In this document: one piece after another, positions 18,737 to 28,411 of the stretch
How the letters are laid out: each line of letters begins with the position of its first letter
How positions within the stretch are numbered: position 1 is the first letter of the stretch
NCBI GenBank assembly: GCA_002335865.1
Contig: DDCY01000007.1
Location: 43,615-107,614, forward strand
From: Saprospiraceae bacterium UBA1994
Lineage (GTDB): Bacteria; Bacteroidota; Bacteroidia; Chitinophagales; Saprospiraceae
Direction: 5' to 3'
Length of the DNA stretch: 64,000 nt
Translations under genes and position numbers: made by a program
The notes under the pieces: model-generated
What the model saw: the letters and a program-made list of their open reading frames with translations, nothing else
What the model was told of the DNA's origin: nothing
Database searches by the model: none

Positions 18737-19939
18737 TTACTTAAAAGAACTTAAGTACTTTTTTATCCTACCTATTGCGTCTGTTAGATTTTCCTCAGAT
18801 GCGGCGTACGACAATCTAAAACAGTTGCCGTTACCAAATGCTATACCAGGAACTAAAGCTACATGAGTATTTTCTAATATAGCTTCACAAAAATCTTCAC
18901 TACTGTTTATAGTGATATGTCCATCAGATTTCCCAAAATACTCACTGATATCTGGGAACACATAAAACGCACCTTTAGGGTCATTACATTTGATCCCTGG
19001 AATGTTTTTAAAAAGATTAATAACTAGTTCCCTTCTTATTGCAAAAGCCTCTTTCATTTTCATCGTTGGTCCAAGATCTGCTAACAGAGCTTGCGACGCT
19101 GCTTTCTGACCAAATGCATTAGCCCCACTAGTTACTTGACCCTGTAATTTAGCACATGCTTTTACTAACCAAGCAGGTCCTCCCATATAGCCTAATCTCC
19201 ACCCTGTCATGGCGAAACCTTTTGCCATACCATTGACAGTAGCAACTCTTCCTGCTAGACTATCGATTGCTCCAATGCTAAAATGCTTTTTTCCAAAATT
19301 AATATATTCATATATTTCATCCGCAATCACCAAAATATTTTTATGCATTGAGATTACTCTTGCTAAATCTTCTAACTCTTCTTTGGTAAATACTGATCCT
19401 GATGGATTACAAGGTGACGAAAATAATATCGCTTTAGTTCTAGGTGTAATTGCCTTTTCTAATTGCTCTGCTGTCACTTTGAAATCTTGCTCAATATCCG
19501 CTTTTATAGGTACCATTACTCCTCCGGCCAAACCTACAATATCACTGTAGCTGACCCAGTAAGGAGAAAATACGATCACCTCATCGCCTTCCTGTACAAT
19601 AGCTTGACAGATATTAGATATGGATTGTTTAGCACCGTTACTAACAATGATTTCATCCATACCATACTCTAAGTCATTATCTCTTTTGAACTTCGTTTGT
19701 ATCGCCTTTCTATATTCTACTAAACCTGTTACTGGAGTATACTTCGTATAACCGTCAGCAAGGGCTTGTACTGCAAATGCTTTTATATGCTCAGGAGTAT
19801 CAAAATCTGGCTCTCCTAAACTAAGGCTAATTACATCATCAAATTTCGTTTTGAGTTCACGAGCTTTGGCCGACATCTTGAGAGTAGCCGACTCTTCCAT
19901 AGATTGCACTCTATTAGTGAGCATATGAGATACGTTCAT
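18737..19939 (-). CDS. Aspartate aminotransferase-like enzyme, class I/II
   Basis: Pyridoxal-phosphate aminotransferase of fold type I, transferring amino groups between aspartate (or a similar amino acid) and 2-oxoglutarate. The PLP lysine is Lys240 in NGMAKGFAMTGWRLGY. The Asp that pairs with the cofactor nitrogen is in IADEIYE (207-212), and the substrate carboxylate-binding Arg is in FRLSYAAS near the C-terminus. SSPCNPSGSV (174-183) is the usual Asn-Pro-x-Gly loop. At 400 residues it is full length for the AAT Ib subgroup. It is convergent with the phosphatase/CotH gene, 68 bases between stops. Confidence 0.92.
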   Translation of the reverse strand: MNVSHMLTNRVQSMEESATLKMSAKARELKTKFDDVISLSLGEPDFDTPEHIKAFAVQALADGYTKYTPVTGLVEYRKAIQTKFKRDNDLEYGMDEIIVSNGAKQSISNICQAIVQEGDEVIVFSPYWVSYSDIVGLAGGVMVPIKADIEQDFKVTAEQLEKAITPRTKAILFSSPCNPSGSVFTKEELEDLARVISMHKNILVIADEIYEYINFGKKHFSIGAIDSLAGRVATVNGMAKGFAMTGWRLGYMGGPAWLVKACAKLQGQVTSGANAFGQKAASQALLADLGPTMKMKEAFAIRRELVINLFKNIPGIKCNDPKGAFYVFPDISEYFGKSDGHITINSSEDFCEAILENTHVALVPGIAFGNGNCFRLSYAASEENLTDAIGRIKKYLSSFK

Positions 19940-20045
19940 CAGGTGGTGATTTTATATTTAATGACAAACATACTGAATTGCATTTATCTACAATTTAATA
20001 TGATGGTTTTTTTTAATTTCACACGAAATATTAATAAAGAACTCT

Positions 20046-20543
20046 ATGCAGGATTTAATTCAAGTATTCGTTACCGGTGGTACGTTTGATAAAATGTATA
20101 ACTATATCACTGGTGAATTATATTTTAAGGATACGCATCTCAATGAAATGTTTGAAAGGGGCAGATGCACGTTGGATATAGACGTACGTACCTTGATGAT
20201 GCTTGATAGCTTGGAGATGACAGAAGAAGATAAAGAAATCATCATACACAATTGCAAGAGATCTAAAACGAAAAGGATCATTATCACACATGGAACAGAT
20301 AGAATAGTCTCCACTGCCGAGACGTTAGCTGCTGCCAATATCGAAGGGAAGACAATTGTCCTTACAGGTGCCATGGTGCCTTATGCTTTTGGTACCTCAT
20401 CAGATGGATTTTTTAATCTCGGTAGTGCATTAGCTTTCGTCCAGGTACTGAACCCTGGCGTGTATGTAGCAATGAATGGTAGATACTATAATTGGGATGA
20501 GGTAAAGAAAAATAGAAAGACAGGGTATTTCGAAGAAAAATAA
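20046..20543 (+). CDS. Single-domain asparaginase homologue
   Basis: Only the N-terminal domain of the type I/II L-asparaginase fold is present. It has VTGGTFDK (residues 9-16), ITHGTDRIV (80-88) and LTGAMVPYAFGTSSDG (107-122). These correspond to the nucleophile loop (Thr10), the Thr-Asp pair (Thr84-Asp85) and the following strand. A full asparaginase is about 330 residues; this one is 165, a length that recurs in Bacteroidota. Without the C-terminal domain, which completes the active site in the dimer, asparaginase activity is uncertain. It starts a same-strand group with the YjbR gene 7 bases downstream and an FAD oxidoreductase after that. Confidence 0.82.
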   Translation: MQDLIQVFVTGGTFDKMYNYITGELYFKDTHLNEMFERGRCTLDIDVRTLMMLDSLEMTEEDKEIIIHNCKRSKTKRIIITHGTDRIVSTAETLAAANIEGKTIVLTGAMVPYAFGTSSDGFFNLGSALAFVQVLNPGVYVAMNGRYYNWDEVKKNRKTGYFEEK

Positions 20544-20550
20544 TGTTAAA

Positions 20551-20906
20551 ATGAATATTGAATACATAAGAGAATACTGCCTATCAAAGAATGGTACCAA
20601 TAAGTCTTTTCCTTTTGATGAATCGACGCTCGTTTTTAAAGTACTTGACAAGATGTTTGCACTCACTGGTCTAGATTGTTTACCTACTCAGATCAATCTA
20701 AAATGTATTCCTAAATATACCCTAGAATTAAGAGATCAACATGGTGATATCACCGGAGGCTATCATATGAATAAAAGCATTGGAATACTGTGATAGTAGA
20801 AGGTGACTTAGAAGATCAAATGGTATTATCACTTATCGATCATTCTTACGACTTAGTTGTAAGTTCGTTTAGCAGGAAAAAGGCCAAAGAGTTAGATAGT
20901 CTTTAG
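20551..20906 (+). pseudogene. MmcQ/YjbR-family protein, broken by a one-base frameshift
   Basis: The MmcQ/YjbR fold is a small double-wing-like domain found in DNA-binding and unknown-function proteins. The first 75 codons (20551-20775) are in frame 1 and end in GYHMNK, then run into a stop at 20791-20793. The expected next residues, HWNTVIVEGDLEDQ through a TAG at 20904-20906, are found in the next frame from 20778. Restoring one A in the run AAAA at 20773-20776 rejoins both parts into a normal 118-residue protein with the usual IDHSYDLVVSS C-terminus. It is either a recent mutation or a sequencing error. The sequence does not form a standard slippery heptamer, so programmed frameshifting is unlikely. 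Confidence 0.8.
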
Positions 20907-20919
20907 ATTAAAGAAAAGT

Positions 20920-21969
20920 ATGGATAGAAAAATAGATTATCTCATAGTGGGACAAGGTATAGCAGGAACAATCCTATCCTATAAACTTATAAAAAAAGGC
21001 TATCTCGTAAAAGTTATAGATGATGGTCATCGAACTGCTAGTAGCACTAAAGCTGCAGGAATTGTTAATCCTATCACAGGTAGATCATATGTAAAATCTT
21101 GGATGATTGACAAATTGATTCCAGAGGCAATAAGAACCTATAGATCTTTGGAAAACGAACTAAAAGGTAAATACTATCACGAACATACTATAGTACGTGT
21201 ACTAGGTAGTATCTACGAAGAAAACAAATGGTCAAGTAGACTCTTGGATGGTGCCTATAGCAAGTACATCATCGAAGATTATGACACCTCTGCATTGGAT
21301 GAACATTTCAAAGATGTAGAGAGTTGTGCCATCATTAAAGGTGGGCGTGTAAATTTGAGATCATTATTGACAGAATATAGAAATTGGCTCATCGAACAAG
21401 AAGCTTTAATAGAGAGTACTTTTAAATCTAAACATCTCAGAGTACTACCTCGAACCATGTATTATGATGATATAGAAGTTGGGAAGATCGTTTTTGCGGA
21501 AGGAGTACAATCCATAGATAATCAGTATTTTCCAAACCTTCCATTTCAGCCCAACAAAGGACAAGTATTGATTGTGGAAATGCCTGACTATAAGATTAAA
21601 GACATAGTGAAGCATGGCATTTTTATATGTCCCATCGAAAGCAATAGATATTGGGTAGGATCTGGCTACGAAAGAGATTTCGAAGACAACCTCCCCACTA
21701 AAGAGGGTAAAAATAAGCTGAAAGAACAACTCGCTAACATACTCAAGTCTACAGAGTACAAGATAATACAACATATCTCTGGCATCAGACCTAGTGTTAA
21801 AGGTCGTAAGCCGTTATTAGGAAAATCTAATAAATATTCATCTATGTATTTGTTTGGTGGCTTAGGTACTAAAGGAAGCTCTCTGGCACCTTACTGGGCA
21901 GAGCATCTAATCAGTTATATTGAAGGCAAAATTGACATCCATCCAGAAGTAGATTTTAATAGATTTTAA
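20920..21969 (+). CDS. FAD-dependent oxidoreductase (DAO family)
   Basis: A flavoprotein of the D-amino-acid oxidase/glycine oxidase family. The ADP-binding motif is LIVGQGIAGT (residues 8-17). The AAGIVNPITGR stretch is typical for DAO proteins, and the C-terminal GIRPSVKGRKPLLG with FGGLGTKGSSLAPYW forms the second FAD-contact region. At 349 residues it is a single-domain oxidase or dehydrogenase. It is cytoplasmic, with no signal peptide. The substrate is not known. It begins 13 bases after the repaired YjbR frame and overlaps the convergent gene below by 14 bases. Confidence 0.85.
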   Translation: MDRKIDYLIVGQGIAGTILSYKLIKKGYLVKVIDDGHRTASSTKAAGIVNPITGRSYVKSWMIDKLIPEAIRTYRSLENELKGKYYHEHTIVRVLGSIYEENKWSSRLLDGAYSKYIIEDYDTSALDEHFKDVESCAIIKGGRVNLRSLLTEYRNWLIEQEALIESTFKSKHLRVLPRTMYYDDIEVGKIVFAEGVQSIDNQYFPNLPFQPNKGQVLIVEMPDYKIKDIVKHGIFICPIESNRYWVGSGYERDFEDNLPTKEGKNKLKEQLANILKSTEYKIIQHISGIRPSVKGRKPLLGKSNKYSSMYLFGGLGTKGSSLAPYWAEHLISYIEGKIDIHPEVDFNRF

Positions 21970-22381
21970 AGTAATAAATATCAGATTCATTCCGAGCTAC
22001 ATCTAGGACTTCAAATCCTCCACCTTCACCACCACAGTCTTCTATAAAATCAAAAGTACTACAGTCTCTCGGCAACCCAGTAAATATCAATGTGAAATAG
22101 CATTTTGTACCAAAGGTTACTTCTTGCCACATCGGCGCTTGTACTATGTTTTCACAATGTACCAGTTCACTTATATGTGCAGAACCTTTATCATATAAAT
22201 AGCTAGATGGCCATATACGGATCTTACTACCTATCCAAAAATCTTCATTCTGATAAACAAAATGAATCACCACTTGCCCAGCTTCGTATACCTGTGTCTT
22301 GATCTCATCAAGAATACTTGGAGAGATCTCCACTTTGGGTTTCGTTATCTGTATAGTACTCATGATATTATACTCGCTCAA
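21956..22381 (-). CDS. Conserved hypothetical protein
   Basis: A 141-residue protein of unknown function. It is predicted mostly beta-strand: IHFVYQNEDFWIGSKIRIWP, then SAHISELVHCENI, CYFTLIFTGLPRDCSTFDF, and an acidic Cys/Gly stretch (EDCGGEGGGFEVL). I recall proteins with this WPSxYL / FTLIFxGLPxxC pattern in other Bacteroidota, but no function. There is no signal peptide. The start may be the second Met (MSTIQ, 22363). Its 3' end overlaps the convergent FAD oxidoreductase by 14 bases. Confidence 0.6.
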   Translation of the reverse strand: MSEYNIMSTIQITKPKVEISPSILDEIKTQVYEAGQVVIHFVYQNEDFWIGSKIRIWPSSYLYDKGSAHISELVHCENIVQAPMWQEVTFGTKCYFTLIFTGLPRDCSTFDFIEDCGGEGGGFEVLDVARNESDIYYFKIY

Positions 22382-22441
22382 TTATAAAAATGGAAATCAA
22401 CTGCTATGATCGACAACGAAAATATGGTTTGTCTAGTTTTC

Positions 22442-22477
22442 AAAAAAAGCCAGACCAACTATTACGCTGATCTGGCT
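22442..22477 (-). terminator. Intrinsic terminator of the PA-domain T9SS gene
   Basis: AGCCAGA at 22448-22454 pairs with TCTGGCT at 22471-22477. On the minus strand the hairpin is followed directly by a run of seven T. It lies 32 bases after the stop codon of the gene ending at 22510. Confidence 0.75.
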
Positions 22478-22509
22478 ATATTATTAGTTATAATTCTCCT
22501 TTAAGAGTA

Positions 22510-24891
22510 TTAGTTCTTAACAAATCTAGCTGAAGTGAATCCTTCTTCAGTTCTGATATTGATTACGTAAACACCTATATTCAGGTTAGCTACGTTTAAT
22601 TGTAATTTATCCGTCTTCACGTTAGTAAAGTTTTGAGTCATTACAACTCTACCTTGGATATCTACAACCTGTAGGTTTACATTATCTGAAACATTCTCTA
22701 AAGCAAGATCAACAAATACATTGTTTGATGCTGGATTAGGGAATACAGAAACTGCGATATCTTCATTGATATCTTCTGTACCTGTTAAACTAGAAATATG
22801 CATTTCACATAAAGCTGCAAAGTTATTTACTTGAAATAATCTACGAGTATCATTATCATCAGCAGTACCAGTACCACCAATAGTACCAATTCTGGACATG
22901 TTTAATGGATTATCTGTGATAGTTCCTAAAGAACCATCTGGTAAGTTTCCATCAACACTTCCTTGACCGAATGCAAATGCAGTCGCAGAAAAGTTATAAT
23001 CAGGATTAGCACCAGAATCAGCAGCCATAAATCTATACTGGTCTGTAGCAGCAAGAGGTAAACCATGCATTACTACTATATAGTTTTGATTGTCCTTAAG
23101 TGCAACTCTGTCTGCACCAAGCTCAATTATATAATCTTCTAGACCAGTGTCTGGTCCAAATACTAGAATTGAAGTTTCGTATACCTTTACTCTTTCTGGT
23201 ATACCTACTCCATCATCCGCATCTACATCAGCATTGATATTAAGGTCATTCCACTCATATACAGATACGTTTACAGATCCTGATACTGCATCCGCAGCAT
23301 TACCAGAGATTCCTAATCTTAGTTTTTCTATATATAATTGAGTACCAGCAGCAGTTGTTCCATTTACAACATGGTAACCCGCTCCAAGAGAGAAGTACTG
23401 TTGATCAGGGAAAGCGATTCTAGCCGTTGCATCAGAAGCTTCACACTTCGAGAATACATTATCTCCAACTTTGAAATTAGATGTATAACTATTATTTAAT
23501 GGCTCTTCATCTTCTTCCCAATTTAGTGTATATACTAATCTGTACGAACCGATATCAGTTGGCATAGTAAATGTTTCATCAAACAACCTATTCTGATCTA
23601 CAAATCCCGGAGTGATCAAACCATAATCTAATGATGCTTCATCAAGTGTAACTCCTGCTTCATTAAGCAGTGTAGCTGTTAAGCTTACACCTTCAGCATC
23701 TAAGTTTCCAATATTTTCAACATCTACTAATAAAGGAATTATATCAGCTTGTGAAGATGGAGTCTCCCAGTTAGCCGCATGAGATGCAAAGAAGTTTCCT
23801 GCATCAGTATTGAGACGTACGTCACCAATTTGTCTGTTTACAAGAAAGAAATCATCCACAGCCCAATAATAATAATATCCTCTATACCATAATCTAAATT
23901 GTAATTGATCATCTGGACTAATATTAAGAAGTGGAACACTTACAATTTCTTGAATGTGATTTGAATTCGTCTCAAAACCTGAATTAATTGCAATAGTATC
24001 TTCAAATGTAGCACCACCATCTTTACTGACGAGTAAATAATATTCTGAGTTGAATTGTCTTAAAGCTTGGAAAAACTGTAAAAATAATCCATCAAAAGTC
24101 GTGGTAGAAAGATCAATAACTGGCGAAGTAAGTCTTGTCTCACAAAAAATATTGTTATCAGCCGGACAATTTCCACTTAAGAAGTTTCCTGGCTCCCCCG
24201 CATTGTCTCCAAAAGATGAATCTGCAACAACTGCACCATTACACAATGTTGGTGAACCAATTTGATTTACAGTACTGTTATAAGCACCTCTATCCAACTT
24301 ACCCTTGACATCATATCTGAAACCATTATCATTATCGATAGTCCAGTCACCCAAACCACCATCAAACTCGCCCTCTCCATTTGCACCCCAAATCACACCC
24401 TCAGGTAACATTACGTCACATTCTGGAACCAATAATTCTAAAGTAGCTTCAGTTCCGGCGCTCACTTTAAGGTCTGCACAATCAGCACCCATAGCAAATA
24501 CCCCCAAATTAAGATTACTTCCAGCAACTACAGAGCCATTAGCATCTGTTTCGAAACCAATGCTGTTGTCAGTTGTGCCACAGATAATTACTGCAATTGC
24601 CCCAGCATCATTTGCAAATTCTGCTGTACGTGCTGCCGAACATCCATTATCTAAATCAGCAATTACAATACTACCATTAGAATTAGTCATTGCACTACAA
24701 CTTGAAGAGGCAAGTTCTATTGTTGCAGCTGTTGCTACTCCTTCAAATTGTCCTGGATCACCGATAAAAATAGGATACTGTGTACCATCAGTAGTAGTTA
24801 TTGTGTATTGTGCATCAACACTTTGAACACATACAACTCCTAATAATAGGGTCAGTACACCTGTAAAAAAATGAGTATAAGTTTTTTTCAT
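22510..24891 (-). CDS. T9SS-secreted protein with PA-like domain
   Basis: A 793-residue exported protein. A signal peptide (about 1-27, VDAQ end) is followed by a protease-associated (PA)-like domain (about 55-165; note the Gly/Ala-rich FANDAGAIAVIICG strand). A beta-sandwich region resembling MAM/choice-of-anchor modules follows (SPVIDLSTTTFDGLFLQF), with a further Ig-like domain. The last 80 residues are a type A sorting domain (SVFPNPASNNVFVDL, ending RFVKN), which directs passage through the type IX secretion system. I see no catalytic domain, so it is probably a structural or binding protein at the cell surface. It is monocistronic and ends with a strong terminator. Confidence 0.8.
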   Translation of the reverse strand: MKKTYTHFFTGVLTLLLGVVCVQSVDAQYTITTTDGTQYPIFIGDPGQFEGVATAATIELASSSCSAMTNSNGSIVIADLDNGCSAARTAEFANDAGAIAVIICGTTDNSIGFETDANGSVVAGSNLNLGVFAMGADCADLKVSAGTEATLELLVPECDVMLPEGVIWGANGEGEFDGGLGDWTIDNDNGFRYDVKGKLDRGAYNSTVNQIGSPTLCNGAVVADSSFGDNAGEPGNFLSGNCPADNNIFCETRLTSPVIDLSTTTFDGLFLQFFQALRQFNSEYYLLVSKDGGATFEDTIAINSGFETNSNHIQEIVSVPLLNISPDDQLQFRLWYRGYYYYWAVDDFFLVNRQIGDVRLNTDAGNFFASHAANWETPSSQADIIPLLVDVENIGNLDAEGVSLTATLLNEAGVTLDEASLDYGLITPGFVDQNRLFDETFTMPTDIGSYRLVYTLNWEEDEEPLNNSYTSNFKVGDNVFSKCEASDATARIAFPDQQYFSLGAGYHVVNGTTAAGTQLYIEKLRLGISGNAADAVSGSVNVSVYEWNDLNINADVDADDGVGIPERVKVYETSILVFGPDTGLEDYIIELGADRVALKDNQNYIVVMHGLPLAATDQYRFMAADSGANPDYNFSATAFAFGQGSVDGNLPDGSLGTITDNPLNMSRIGTIGGTGTADDNDTRRLFQVNNFAALCEMHISSLTGTEDINEDIAVSVFPNPASNNVFVDLALENVSDNVNLQVVDIQGRVVMTQNFTNVKTDKLQLNVANLNIGVYVINIRTEEGFTSARFVKN

Positions 24892-25008
24892 AATAAAATG
24901 TTTAATTGATTTTAATCCTTGATTAGTATTAGTACATATAACTAAAGATAAAAGTAATAAAAAATACGTTATTGAAATGTCTTCTTTAGCATAGTATATT
25001 TATAAAAT

Positions 25009-26232
25009 TCATATCCACTTATTCTCTTCTAAAGAGGGTAAAATCTTTTCAGTAGCGCCACTGTGCGTTCTTATATATTGATTTTGTGTCTTCTTTCTCT
25101 CATTATTTGACTCCATTAGCATATTCTTTGCTTCTATACATGCTAAAGTAGCAGTATCAATTGCCTTGATCGCATCTTCAGTTATGAGGTCTACCGCTTC
25201 TGGAAACTTGTGATAATTGGATCCAATTAGTATCGGGATTAGCTGGACTAAAGGCTCTAATATGTTGTGAATTCCTTTTCCGAATCCACCTCCAATGTAA
25301 ACTAAATCTGCCGTGTTATAAATATGACGTAAAACTCCCAATTTGTCCAAAATCACCATAGATGAATCTTCTAGTCCTGATTGACTATAAATCATCGATG
25401 CTGGCAATTGAGATTGAAATGCTGTAATATTGGCTGAATCAATATCGTGAGGCACAATCAGATGCTTTGCATTTATTGAACTCATCTCTTTGATTATCTC
25501 CATATCCGACAAATGTACACTACCATAGATTATACATTTTCCATTACTTTTCCAATTCAATATTTCTTTTTGAATTGGAACATCATTCACTTCTTCAAAC
25601 AATATACTATCTAATCGACTATCTCCTGTAACTGTAGTATTTACTATTCCGATAGATTGTAACAGATCTGCACTTTTTTGTGTCTGCACATAATAATGAT
25701 CTACAGAAGATAATATTGATCGTATACTACCAAGCTTATGTTTTATAAAATACTGATCAGACCTTATCATCGTAGATATAAATACTGTCGGAATTGATTT
25801 AGATTGTAAAGCATTGAGATGATTCCACCAAAAGTCATACTTGATAAATATAGCGAGATGTGGAGAAAGCGTATCTATCAACTTATTAGCATTGTATGCA
25901 GTATCTAGCGGCATATAGAATACCATATCCACATTCTGACAATTTTGTTGTGGTTCATATCCACTAGGTGAATAAAAACTAAGTGCAATCTTATATTGGG
26001 AATAGTCAGCTGATATGCGATCTATTAGATATCTTCCTTGCTCAAATTCTCCTAAAGATGCAGCATGTATCCAAATCCACTTAGAATCTGGATATTTCAA
26101 TTTTATTGACTTGACAACACTAATAGATTGTTCGCGACCTCTAATGAGCAATTTGGCCTTGGGATGAAAGAGTGAAGCAAATTGCAGTATCACTCCGTAG
26201 ATGTATGTACCTAGACTATATAAGTATAACAT
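25009..26232 (-). CDS. waaA: 3-deoxy-D-manno-octulosonic acid transferase
   Basis: Glycosyltransferase (GT30) that adds Kdo to lipid A precursors at the inner face of the cytoplasmic membrane. The N-terminus is a short membrane-associated helix, followed by WIWIHAASLGEFEQGR, in which the Glu of SLGEF is the conserved catalytic acid region. The second Rossmann domain has the IIYGSVHLSD loop, the VPHD His and GGGFGKGIHNILEPL, which binds CMP-Kdo. The 407-residue length is typical. It begins 3 bases after the stop of the beta-barrel protein gene, so they form an operon. Confidence 0.93.
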   Translation of the reverse strand: MLYLYSLGTYIYGVILQFASLFHPKAKLLIRGREQSISVVKSIKLKYPDSKWIWIHAASLGEFEQGRYLIDRISADYSQYKIALSFYSPSGYEPQQNCQNVDMVFYMPLDTAYNANKLIDTLSPHLAIFIKYDFWWNHLNALQSKSIPTVFISTMIRSDQYFIKHKLGSIRSILSSVDHYYVQTQKSADLLQSIGIVNTTVTGDSRLDSILFEEVNDVPIQKEILNWKSNGKCIIYGSVHLSDMEIIKEMSSINAKHLIVPHDIDSANITAFQSQLPASMIYSQSGLEDSSMVILDKLGVLRHIYNTADLVYIGGGFGKGIHNILEPLVQLIPILIGSNYHKFPEAVDLITEDAIKAIDTATLACIEAKNMLMESNNERKKTQNQYIRTHSGATEKILPSLEENKWI

Positions 26233-26235
26233 ATA

Positions 26236-27015
26236 TTAATAATATATCTGCTCGCCCTTACTACCAGAATAAAGCGGAATTAGCCATGTCACCTTGAATC
26301 CTGATAAAAAATCTTTTCTGCCAGTAGGAGAGAGCTCATTGGTCGTAAAGTCCACCAATCTAACACCAGATGTAAATGCTTGATTGAACTCAAAGCCAAT
26401 ATTGAAATTGAGATTCCCGTCCGTGCTAAGGTATTGGTAACCTATATATTCTGTAATCGAAAAACCACGCGTGAGTCGATCATACGCATTTTTATATTGG
26501 CCAAAAATTTGATTAATAGCTTGATTTTCGTCTTGTACACGTATATAATGACTCAAGATACCAGCTCCGATATCTAGACGTATCCCTGACTGTGGTGATT
26601 TGGTATGAAGTCCAATGACCTTACCGATACCTATCTTCAAAGACGCACCTCTACTTCTTAGAAAAGCATCGGCTGGCAATCCGTCAGTTGCAAGAAATTG
26701 ATCTGTAGGCAGTCTAAATCCTGCCAATACATCCTCTCTTACATCAGATCCAAATCTGTACGTAAAGTCCGTAGAAATAATCCAATTGCTAACGCTTAAT
26801 CGTTCAAAACCCATATGGAAATTGATATTTCCTCCAAATCTATCTGCTAAATCAGCCATTGGTTTATCATAGCCCATTCCTACTTTAACTAATATCTTGG
26901 TAGATGCCTCTAGCTTACTATCCCTAGCTAACTGACCACTGACAGTTATAGAAGATAAAAATATAACTCCTATCAGTAAGCCTTTAATAATATTGAATAA
27001 AATCGAATGTATCAT
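26236..27015 (-). CDS. Outer membrane beta-barrel-like protein
   Basis: A 259-residue exported protein. The signal peptide (about 1-27) ends VSGQ. The remainder alternates strands with frequent aromatic residues (WIISTDFTYRFG, FHMGFERLSV, TEYIGYQYLS), and the C-terminus has KVTWLIPLYSG. This looks like a small outer membrane barrel. No named family is recognised. It is the first gene of a pair with waaA (stop to start 3 bases), which suggests a link to lipopolysaccharide or envelope biogenesis; that link is inferred from position only. Confidence 0.6.
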   Translation of the reverse strand: MIHSILFNIIKGLLIGVIFLSSITVSGQLARDSKLEASTKILVKVGMGYDKPMADLADRFGGNINFHMGFERLSVSNWIISTDFTYRFGSDVREDVLAGFRLPTDQFLATDGLPADAFLRSRGASLKIGIGKVIGLHTKSPQSGIRLDIGAGILSHYIRVQDENQAINQIFGQYKNAYDRLTRGFSITEYIGYQYLSTDGNLNFNIGFEFNQAFTSGVRLVDFTTNELSPTGRKDFLSGFKVTWLIPLYSGSKGEQIYY

Positions 27016-27121
27016 AAGCGTAAAAGTATATAATTATATACGCTAGACCTCACCATTATGTTATTATAGAATCAACAACTTCCTATTGATATTGATAACA
27101 AGCACAAATCAAGATGAGAAT

Positions 27122-28411
27122 CTAACAATAATGTATGGAAATATTCACCTTAGAATCATTAGAATTCTCATTATATCCATATGCTACTCGAAAAGGTAAA
27201 ATAGCTACAATTGTACTATTGTGTTCAACAACTAATGTGTTTTGCTTTGACCATTTGTCTAATTTAGCATTAGTAAGAAAGTCCTTCAGCTTTTGAGTGG
27301 CACCTTGCATTCCTGATGGGCAGAAACTGTCACCCGCACGTTTGTGCCTTACTGTAAATGGAAATTGTAGCCCGTTAACCACTAAACCTTCTTGAGAAAA
27401 ATCCTTATTCACATGAAGCTGAGTATCACTATCAATTTGATATACTCCGAAATCACTTACTTCTAACTCTAAAGATTTGAATTTGTTTTTTCTTCTTAAA
27501 ATTATATTGCCTCTATCTATTAATAAGTCGTGAGTCTCTGAGTGAAATTCTGAGCCTACTTTGGCAGTTAGGCATTTCTTGCAATTATCCTCTGTAAACC
27601 CATATCCACTTAAATATTGATATAACAACTGAGACATATCTATATTATAGTTATTAATTAGTTCATCTAGTCTAATTAACTGATAACCAATTTTATTTAT
27701 TACAGAATTTTTACTAATAATATCTAGCACTAAGCTATTTAACAAAGCTTGCTCTTTAGTTAGATTAGCGATACTCTTAGAAATTGCTTTCTCTATATTT
27801 GGATCACTAGATCTAAGAAAAGGTATCCATTTATTTCTAATCTCATTCCTTTTATAATTACTTTCCTTATTACTATTATCTTCTCGATAACCTATATGAT
27901 GCAAATCAGCATATGCCAAGACCTGATTTTTGGTAAAACCAGATAATGGCCTAAGTATATTTTGATTAACTGAAGGAATACTAGACAAGCCTCTGATTCC
28001 TGAACCTCTAGTCAAATTCAATAGGAATGTCTCTACGCTATCAGTACTATGATGGGCCGTAAGGATATAGCTATATCCTTCAACATCACATAACTCGTTC
28101 CACCATCGATACCTTACATCCCTCGCTCTTCCTTGAAAGTTTTTTGATGATTTTTCATCCGCATTTAAACTGTATGAATGAAATACAATACCATAATCGG
28201 CACAAATATCTCTCACCAATATTTCATCAGCATCAGAATCGGAGCCTCTCATACCATGATTGACATGAGCTACTGCTATAGATAGATTAGCTTTGATACT
28301 TAGATCGAGCATTACCATAGAATCGACACCACCACTAACTGCAAGTAGCAGTTTTTGGTCTCTATTGTCACTAATCTGTTGATTAATAAAGTCTTTGTAT
28401 CTATCAAGCAT
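27122..28411 (-). CDS. tilS: tRNA(Ile)-lysidine synthase
   Basis: Converts C34 of the CAU anticodon of tRNA-Ile2 to lysidine, using ATP and lysine, so that AUA is read as isoleucine. The PP-loop motif LAVSGGVDSMVML is near the N-terminus, with HVNHGMRG and LTAHHSTDSVETFLLNL in order. A C-terminal TilS-C domain follows (RHKRAGDSFCPSGM, TNAKLDKWSKQ). I take the Met at 28411 (MLDRYKDFINQQ) as start; an upstream Met at 28567 would add 52 residues and overlap the divergent gene. The product has 429 residues. The divergent lipoprotein gene starts only 37 bases away. Confidence 0.94.
   Translation of the reverse strand: MLDRYKDFINQQISDNRDQKLLLAVSGGVDSMVMLDLSIKANLSIAVAHVNHGMRGSDSDADEILVRDICADYGIVFHSYSLNADEKSSKNFQGRARDVRYRWWNELCDVEGYSYILTAHHSTDSVETFLLNLTRGSGIRGLSSIPSVNQNILRPLSGFTKNQVLAYADLHHIGYREDNSNKESNYKRNEIRNKWIPFLRSSDPNIEKAISKSIANLTKEQALLNSLVLDIISKNSVINKIGYQLIRLDELINNYNIDMSQLLYQYLSGYGFTEDNCKKCLTAKVGSEFHSETHDLLIDRGNIILRRKNKFKSLELEVSDFGVYQIDSDTQLHVNKDFSQEGLVVNGLQFPFTVRHKRAGDSFCPSGMQGATQKLKDFLTNAKLDKWSKQNTLVVEHNSTIVAILPFRVAYGYNENSNDSKVNISIHYC

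Noticed and set aside
20773..20780. Programmed -1 frameshift in the YjbR gene.
   Set aside because: The sequence is TAAAAGC and does not form a standard slippery heptamer, and no downstream stimulatory hairpin is seen; a mutation or base-calling error is simpler.
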